From: Bombyx mori
Lineage: Eukaryota; Arthropoda; Insecta; Lepidoptera; Bombycidae
Assembly: GCF_030269925.1 (NCBI RefSeq)
Contig: NC_085112.1
Coordinates: forward strand, 6,883,501 to 6,947,500
DNA length: 64,000 nucleotides
Direction of reading: 5' to 3'
Shown: in pieces, positions 58,167 through 64,000 of the stretch
Position numbering within the stretch: position 1 is the stretch's first letter
Layout of the letters: each line of letters opens with the position of its first letter
The notes under the pieces: model-generated
The model's input: only the letters and a program-made list of their open reading frames with translations
Told to the model about the DNA's origin: nothing
Databases searched by the model: none
Made by a program: the position numbers and the translations under genes

Positions 58167-59038
58167 AGTGTTGCGAGCGAGAAACGCAGGTAAAAATATA
58201 AAATCATGTTTAATTTACCAATTTATTTATTTTTGGGTCTGCACGTAATTAAATAGTATAATCAACGATTAATGGTTTGGCGACATTAATATTTGACAGG
58301 AATGTTTACTGTTCTGAGCAGTGAGCCAACGAAAGTCAGGCCTTGTGGCTATTGCATCACGAAAACGTACTTGAGCACTATGCGATTTCTTCCTAAAATC
58401 TTTATTTTGATAATACACATGTAAAAGTGATCGAACTTATTTATTGATTAGCCAACCTTATTTTTGTCCCGATTTGGCTGACACCTGAATATTTCTGTTC
58501 TTCAAAATTAAAATCTGATTTACTCAAATGCTACTTTTTTTTCTCTAGATGTGGAGACGAACTCTGTATCTAGTTGTTATTAAAATTGTACACGCTACTG
58601 AATACGCGTGAAGCATCTTAACTACGTACTTAGCATCGAATGCATATTGTCAACGTTTTAGGAACCGGACCGTGGGACTATTACTTAATTATACAATAGT
58701 ACATGGGATTTTGACAAAATCTAAAAAATGTAATATTGTTAACAGTACTTAGAAGAGTTTACGATTTTAACACCAAGTCCTTTTACCCTTTGACTGCCAT
58801 ATAGGTTACCGGTGGTCTATTTGGCGCACTAAAACAAAATATGTCGATTTCTGTTACTAAAACGCCAGAATATCAAGTAGACTCTGGTTCAGACTAATTC
58901 GAAGATATTGAGAATGAAGATATACCTAAGAGACCTATAAGACATACATTAAAAACAAAAGAAGGCAAAGTCAGGCAATCCAGGCGCCTTTCCCAGACTA
59001 GAGGACAACGCAAAGCCGACATCGCCCGAAGCATGTAA
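58167..59038. other. Non-coding, nothing recognised
   Basis: AT-rich. The CTTTGACTGCCATATAGGTT stretch near 58790 looks repeat-like but could not be classified. Confidence 0.35.
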
Positions 59039-59333
59039 TATCGGATCCCTGGATCCACTCTCGGTGCTTTTAAGCTCATCAAGCACCGGTCACCGTCCTT
59101 CTAGATCATGACGAAGAGTTCGACGAGCGAACTACCCTATAAACACAACCCACCGAGTTTCTTACCGGATCTTCACAGTGAGTTGAACTTCCAGTCCGAT
59201 GGTAGACTCTGCCAAGCACTCCTTTTGTTAGGACTAGTGTTAGTAAGTTCCCTCAAGTTGAGCCCGTGATATCATGCACCCGTCCGCGCATAGCTCGAAT
59301 AGCCCTATAAGCTAAAGGCGAACAAGTGAGGAA
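59039..59333 (+). mobile_element. SINE-A, older diverged subfamily
   Basis: TCGGTGCTTTTAAGCTCATC, GAGTTTCTTACCGGATCTTC and GAATAGCCCTATAAGC. It shares variants with the 7.6-kb copy, for example the AGTTCGACGAGCGAACTA region. Confidence 0.8.
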
Positions 59334-59426
59334 AATAGTACTAAAACTGTGCTGCCTATTTCAACGACCAAAGAGTCATCCCGATTTTAATGATACGATA
59401 ACCGTATATTATGAAATACAATATTT

Positions 59427-59622
59427 TTTTTATTATTGCTTAGATGGGTAGACGAGCTCACAGCCTACCTGGTGTTTAGTGGTTACTGCAGCCCATAGAC
59501 ATTTACAACGTAAATTCGACACCCGCCTTGAGATGTAAGTTCTAAGGTCTCAATATAGTTACAACGGCTGCCCCTCTTCAAGCCGGTCAGCCATGAGCTC
59601 GTCCACTCACATTGGATGGGGA
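59427..59622 (-). mobile_element. SINE-B 3' part, rearranged
   Basis: Reverse orientation from TATTGCTTAGATGGGTAGAC to CAACGGCTGCCCC. It is followed by a short forward-looking piece, GAGCTCGTCCACTCACATTG. Confidence 0.8.
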
Positions 59623-60602
59623 CGTGTCAGATCAGGAAGCTCAAATAATTACGATGGATCTAATGAAGTTTCTAAAGGTATTTTGTATATATTTTGCGGT
59701 GGAACTTTTTATTGTAGGTTACAACTACTAAATAAGTTTTGAGAGTTTTCGGCTCTGTTTTCTATAAGAATTAGTCGTGTTTGTAATTATTACTAGTGCG
59801 ATTCAGGTTCCCAATCAGTGCAGATACTTTTATCTACAATTCTATTTTATGTTAGATTAAACATTTATCAATTTGACTGTTAAAGCCGCCGATTTCAATG
59901 TTAGTTGAGTTGTCATCTTAGAAGAGAAACATTGGTATTTGAAACACGACAGGCGTTTTATTTAATGATCAATTTTTTTAAATGTCATCACATTCGATCC
60001 GATATTACTGAACAACCAGTGCATATATCTATATGTTACTATTTTAATATATAGTATTTTCTCTATATTACTTTCCCAGACAACTGTTTATTTTTTTCTT
60101 ATAACTGTGAAACGTGGTACTTTGTGGCTAATATAATAAAAACTTATTGTTATGGTAACTAAACGCTAATTAGCTTTGGATGTCATACACGTTGAAAGAT
60201 CATTAGGGAACACTGGAGCACATCTTCTACATTAAACATTCATCTTCACGTACCTGTTTGTGTAGATTTATGTATGGACAGTTCCCTGCAACAAATATTG
60301 CAAATCAACCTTTACAAAGGACATACGGCTAATTTCAGCTTCTTAGGGCGTAATTTCTGTCACTCACTGCCTATGTGACGTTTGTCAGTCGTTTACGTAC
60401 AATAGTGTCTTAATAGCCTTAATAGATATCGAACTATTTATGTTCTGCGATGCCGTAAATAGCAAATCGTCTCTTTACAAATTTCAATGTGCAATTTTTA
60501 TCCCCGGTTACTCTATTATGTATGACCGTCAATAACATCAGCCTACAGCTGTAGATAATAGGCATCTTCCAGTTTTTTTAACTGATTTAAGTAATTGTAA
60601 GA
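59623..60602. other. Non-coding, nothing recognised
   Basis: AT-rich intergenic sequence. Confidence 0.4.
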
Positions 60603-61012
60603 GGTCCGGTGCATTCGTGCTGAGCGATGCACCGGTGTTCGAATCCCAGGCAGGTACCAATTTTTCTAATGAAATACGTACTCAACAAATGTTCACGATT
60701 AACTTCCACGATGAAGGAATAACATCGTGTAATAAAAATCAAACCCGCAAAATTATAATTTGCGTAATTACTGGTAGGACGTCTTGTGAGTCCGCGCGGG
60801 TAGGTACCACCACCCTGTCTATTTCTGCCGTGAAGCTGTTATGCGTTTCGGCTTGAAGGGTGAGGCAGCCGTTGTAACTATACTTGAGACATTAGAACTT
60901 ATATCTCAAAGTGGATGGCGCATTTACGTCGTAGATGTCTATGAGCTCCAGTAACCACTTAACACCAGGTGGGCTTTGAACTCGTCCACTACACCATCTA
61001 AGCAATAAAATA
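60603..61012 (+). mobile_element. SINE-B, nearly full length (about 410 bp)
   Basis: It starts within the tRNA-like head (GGTCCGGTGCATTCGTGC) and has B-box GTTCGAATCCC. The middle AATTATAATTTGCGTAATTA and the complete 3' end CACCATCTAAGCAATAAAAT follow. It is the best SINE-B reference in the window; only the outermost 5' head is missing. Confidence 0.92.
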
Positions 61013-62073
61013 ATTTAAAAAAAACTAAACAGTTAAACCCGCAATGATATACAGAAGCTGGTCATTCAGAGGTACACTCTCGAAGAGTGGATCAGAGGAG
61101 CTTATAAATATGCTCTATTAAATTTATTAATATTTTAAATTCATAAACATAACAATAACAATAAAACATAAACATCCTGGGATCCAATCCCGGGATTCTC
61201 TTCATCTTGAATATGAAACACCACGTCGTTTGAAAACTAAGTTCTATCTAGAGCCACTTACTGCTATAAAGCTCTGAATGAACTGCATAGCTCTATAATT
61301 ATGTAAATTTTAAAAACATCCCATATTGATTAGTCGTAATGCCATAGACAGTTGTTAGTGGTTCCCGTATTCCAAAAAAACTATATGATTTGCAATTTCC
61401 TTTGAGTCAAACATTTTAATAAGTTGGTAATTAATAATAGAGGCATGGCTTCGAACAGTTTTGAGTGATATTTGTGTTGTGTGTTTGTGAATATGTGCAT
61501 GTTAATTTAAAATTTTGTTCAATCTCAACGGTAATTTGTGACTACACATTAGAATAAACAGGTATGTGACCTTGATATTCTAGAACTATTAATTGCCGTT
61601 TATCTGTGGTCTGGGTGTGTAGTAGGTATCTATTTAAACTAGGACTATCTCATCTCTTTCCGTGTGTATCGCAAAAAATTATTAAAGGATTCACTTGATA
61701 GTGAACAGCAGCGTCCGGGTTGTTATACCACCACATTGTGACCACCAAACGGCTACCAGCAGAGTGAAGCATATTGGGAGCCTGCATGGGTGGGCTCACC
61801 ATCTTGACTACTTCCATATACTTCGCATTATACGTTCAGGTAGAGTGGAGAAGATAGCCTTGTACCAAAACAATTAAGACATCAAAGTTATGTCACAAGT
61901 TGGGCAGTGGCATTCACATTGTAGTGTCGTCTATTTTCTTCTATATTAGCGTAACATTAGAGGAGCTCTCGGCCCTTTGACTCTCAACTTTAAATCCATA
62001 CTGTTGATTACAAAAGAAGACTACAGATCTTATCTCATAAGCCTTTTAGAGTGAAACATACAATTACAAAGGT
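61013..62073. other. Intergenic, no gene seen
   Basis: A 60-codon ORF (61695-61877) has no recognisable motif. Short SINE-B-like words (GGGCAGTGGCATTCACATTG) occur near 61900. Confidence 0.4.
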
Positions 62074-62079
62074 TTTATT
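62074..62079 (-). promoter_or_regulatory. Poly(A) signal of the second chitin-binding gene
   Basis: AATAAA on the minus strand, 36 nt after the stop codon at 62115-62117. Good position for a short 3' UTR. Confidence 0.6.
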
Positions 62080-62114
62080 TATATAATTAATTATAAAAGT
62101 CATATTGTTAGTAT

Positions 62115-62344
62115 TTACAAGAAAATTTCATCAACAAGCTTTTTATCTATCAACCTGTGCGGCTTAGGCCGGTTCTGTTTCCTTTTACGACGATACAGTC
62201 TTGCATTCAAAGGGTACAGTGCTGGGGAGAGCGCACATCGAACGTTAAACCACCAGTCGCAGGAAGCAACGCCTTGGGAGAACACCGTACCGTTGGGGCA
62301 GAGAAACGATGCTTGACGGCCATCGATGTCACAGTAATGCCACG
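62115..62344 (-). CDS. Second CBM14 chitin-binding protein, last exon only
   Basis: Acceptor TTTTCTTATTGCAG, phase 1. Two bases complete the first codon, then 75 residues and TAA. It codes WHYCDIDGRQASFLCPNGTV, then FSQGVASCDWWFNVRC, which supplies four cysteines with spacing x10, x12 and x7. A basic tail follows with LYRRKRKQNRPKPHR and KKLVDEIFL. This is the same half-domain as exon 4 of the 37.7-57.2 kb gene, with a different, Arg/Lys-rich C-terminus. The exon with the first two cysteines was not found up to the right edge and probably lies beyond it. Same strand as its neighbour, suggesting a tandem CPAP1 pair. Confidence 0.88.
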
Positions 62345-62905
62345 CTGCAATAAGAAAATTTTATGTTAATTAAAAACGCCTCAAAGATACAAACCAAAAT
62401 TATGGTTCGATAATTTTTCTGCTCTGTAACGTAAGGCGTATGAATAAAATATGCAATAACGATCAAAAGCAACATTAGTTAAACATCTGTGATCTGAAAT
62501 ATATCTTTGACAAACTCTGATATTTAAATAAAGATTTTTGAGACTTAGAATATTTTTCCAAAAGTGTTATTTTTTCATATCTTGGTTAGGTTTCAGCTCG
62601 GATGTCAGAAAGAAACCATCACTTATGAAAAGCACAGCATGAATTTTTCATAATTTCATAATTTTAATATGTATTATGGATTGCTACTACTGCTCTACTT
62701 CATATTTTGGGAACAGAAATGAATATTTAGCGTAAAACTGCTTTTCTATTATTAAATAAATATTTTGAGATCACGAAATCTTCCTCCCTTTTTGGTTATT
62801 ACCTATATATTTTATTAAATTCCTACCCACTAAAACTCTTCGGATTTCCTTTTAGGTACATTTATTACTTTTGTCTCTAGCATTAATCTTTTTATTTATT
62901 TATTT

Positions 62906-63144
62906 TTTATTGCCTAGATATGTGGACGAGCTCACAGTCCACCTGGTGTTAAGTGGTTACTGGAACCCATAGACATCTACAACGTAAATGCGCCACACAC
63001 CTTGAGATATAAGTTCTAAGGTCTCAGTATAGTTACAACGGCTGCCCCACCCTTCAAACCGAAACGCATTACTGCTTCACGGCAGAAATAGGCGAGGCGA
63101 TGGTACCTACCCGTGCGGACTCACAAGAGGTCCTACCACCAGTA
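62906..63144 (-). mobile_element. SINE-B, 5'-truncated
   Basis: Reverse orientation from TTATTGCCTAGATATGTGGA to GAGGTCCTACCACCAGT. A T-rich run precedes it (its poly(A) on the minus strand). It lies in an intron of the second chitin-binding gene if that gene extends past the window. Confidence 0.88.
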
Positions 63145-64000
63145 TAAAATATAATCTTGTTGGCGAATATCATTGTGAATCCAAAACAACCCTTATAGAA
63201 CAATTTTACTAAAAAATCCATTATCGCAATCCATGATTAAAAAATCTTTTATTTCTAGAAATCTTCCAATAATATCAGAACTTCTAGCTTATATCTAATT
63301 TATAGACGCCTTAATCTTGTATTTATTTTAAAATTCGAGCACAACATTTGAAGTTTTATAACCAAAATTGTTGTGTCAAATAATAATGGAATAATAATAA
63401 TCTACTGTTTAATAATTTATTTATGGTGTTTGTAATATTTTAATGACCTGGATTTGTGGATCTGGAATTTGGATTGTAGATCATTGATATAATATTCACT
63501 CACATTACGTTCCGTTATTCGCAAAGAAAGCATATTTTGTTTGTTTGAATTAGGGCTTCATATTCACAATCAGTGTGCTTAGTGCGAGTTTTGTAACGTT
63601 CTCGATAGTGAGCCAGTTTGCTCAAATTTGTATGCAATGGGAACAGCGCCCCTAGCGGCAAACGTACCCGGTGTTATTTTGTGAGTGCGAGTTCATATTA
63701 ACGTTGTGATCTCGTAACCGAGTAATTTTACCGAAATGAGTACCACGAATGACATTTGTGCGAGTGCGTGTTACAAATTAGTGGATTTTAACGTTTCGAT
63801 CGAGTATTTCTTTAGTAGTTCTATTTTTCCAACTACAGAGGCAAAAGTATCATGCCATAGAGCCTAATCTTTTTTTATGAAAAATGATAATATGGAGTGA
63901 AATGGATTTGATTAATTGATTGGCATGGAATGAAGTGCAGTGAGATCAGATGATATGGGATAAAATATAATCTCTGTAAAATGCTGATTATTTACTGAGA
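63145..64000. other. No gene seen up to the right edge
   Basis: The stretch 63560-63850 (AACAGCGCCCCTAGCGGCAA, CGAGTGCGTGTTAC) is less AT-rich than its surroundings and may be a repeat or an untranslated exon. No reading frame supports coding. Confidence 0.35.

Noticed and set aside
58790..58960. piggyBac-like start from acidic residues (EDIENED)
   Set aside because: Too short, no catalytic motif and no terminal repeats seen.

Overview
The window looks like nuclear DNA of a lepidopteran, most likely a silkworm (Bombyx). The reasons are AT-rich non-coding DNA, short exons with GT-AG introns, two very abundant SINE families, jockey/CR1-like and R1-clade LINE debris, mariner/maT remains, and a BTB gene that reads as the insect sex-determination gene fruitless. 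There is nothing prokaryotic here: no operons, CRISPR arrays or rRNA. No tRNA gene was recognised apart from tRNA-like SINE heads.

Layout. 1-0.9 kb: 3' part of a frameshifted DD37D (maT-type) transposase cut by the left edge. 3.8-5.1 kb: decayed R1-clade LINE on the minus strand with a nested SINE. 5-21 kb: gene-poor DNA with SINE and LINE fragments, a hairpin and no convincing gene; it is the 5' flank or upstream introns of fruitless. 21.0-34.8 kb (plus strand): fruitless. Six common coding exons (BTB domain, then a Pro/His-rich linker with a KRRRKNS motif) are followed by three alternative terminal exons, each encoding one C2H2 zinc-finger pair. All three start in the same splice phase, and the three predicted isoforms (410, 404 and 386 aa) close exactly in frame.

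37.7-57.2 kb (minus strand): a five-exon gene for a secreted protein of 714 aa with one C-terminal chitin-binding (peritrophin-A/CBM14) domain, of the CPAP1 cuticle-protein type. Its signal-peptide exon lies about 14 kb upstream of the main exon. It is convergent with fruitless. 62.1-62.3 kb (minus strand): last exon of a second CBM14 gene whose 5' part lies outside the window or was not found.

The introns are crowded with transposable elements. Points of interest are SINEs pressed against splice sites (26 nt before fruitless exon 5; about 10 nt from the exon 2 donor of the chitin-binding gene), a SINE with a triplicated 40-bp tRNA-like head, a SINE and a LINE family that share their 3' tail, and an intact-looking 259-bp TA-flanked MITE with perfect 30-bp inverted repeats. 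SINE-A and SINE-B are working names: SINE-A carries the core GTTTCTCGCCGGATCTTCTC; SINE-B has a tRNA-like head and ends in CCATCTAAGCAATAAAA. One of them is probably the classical Bm1, but I cannot tell which without a library.
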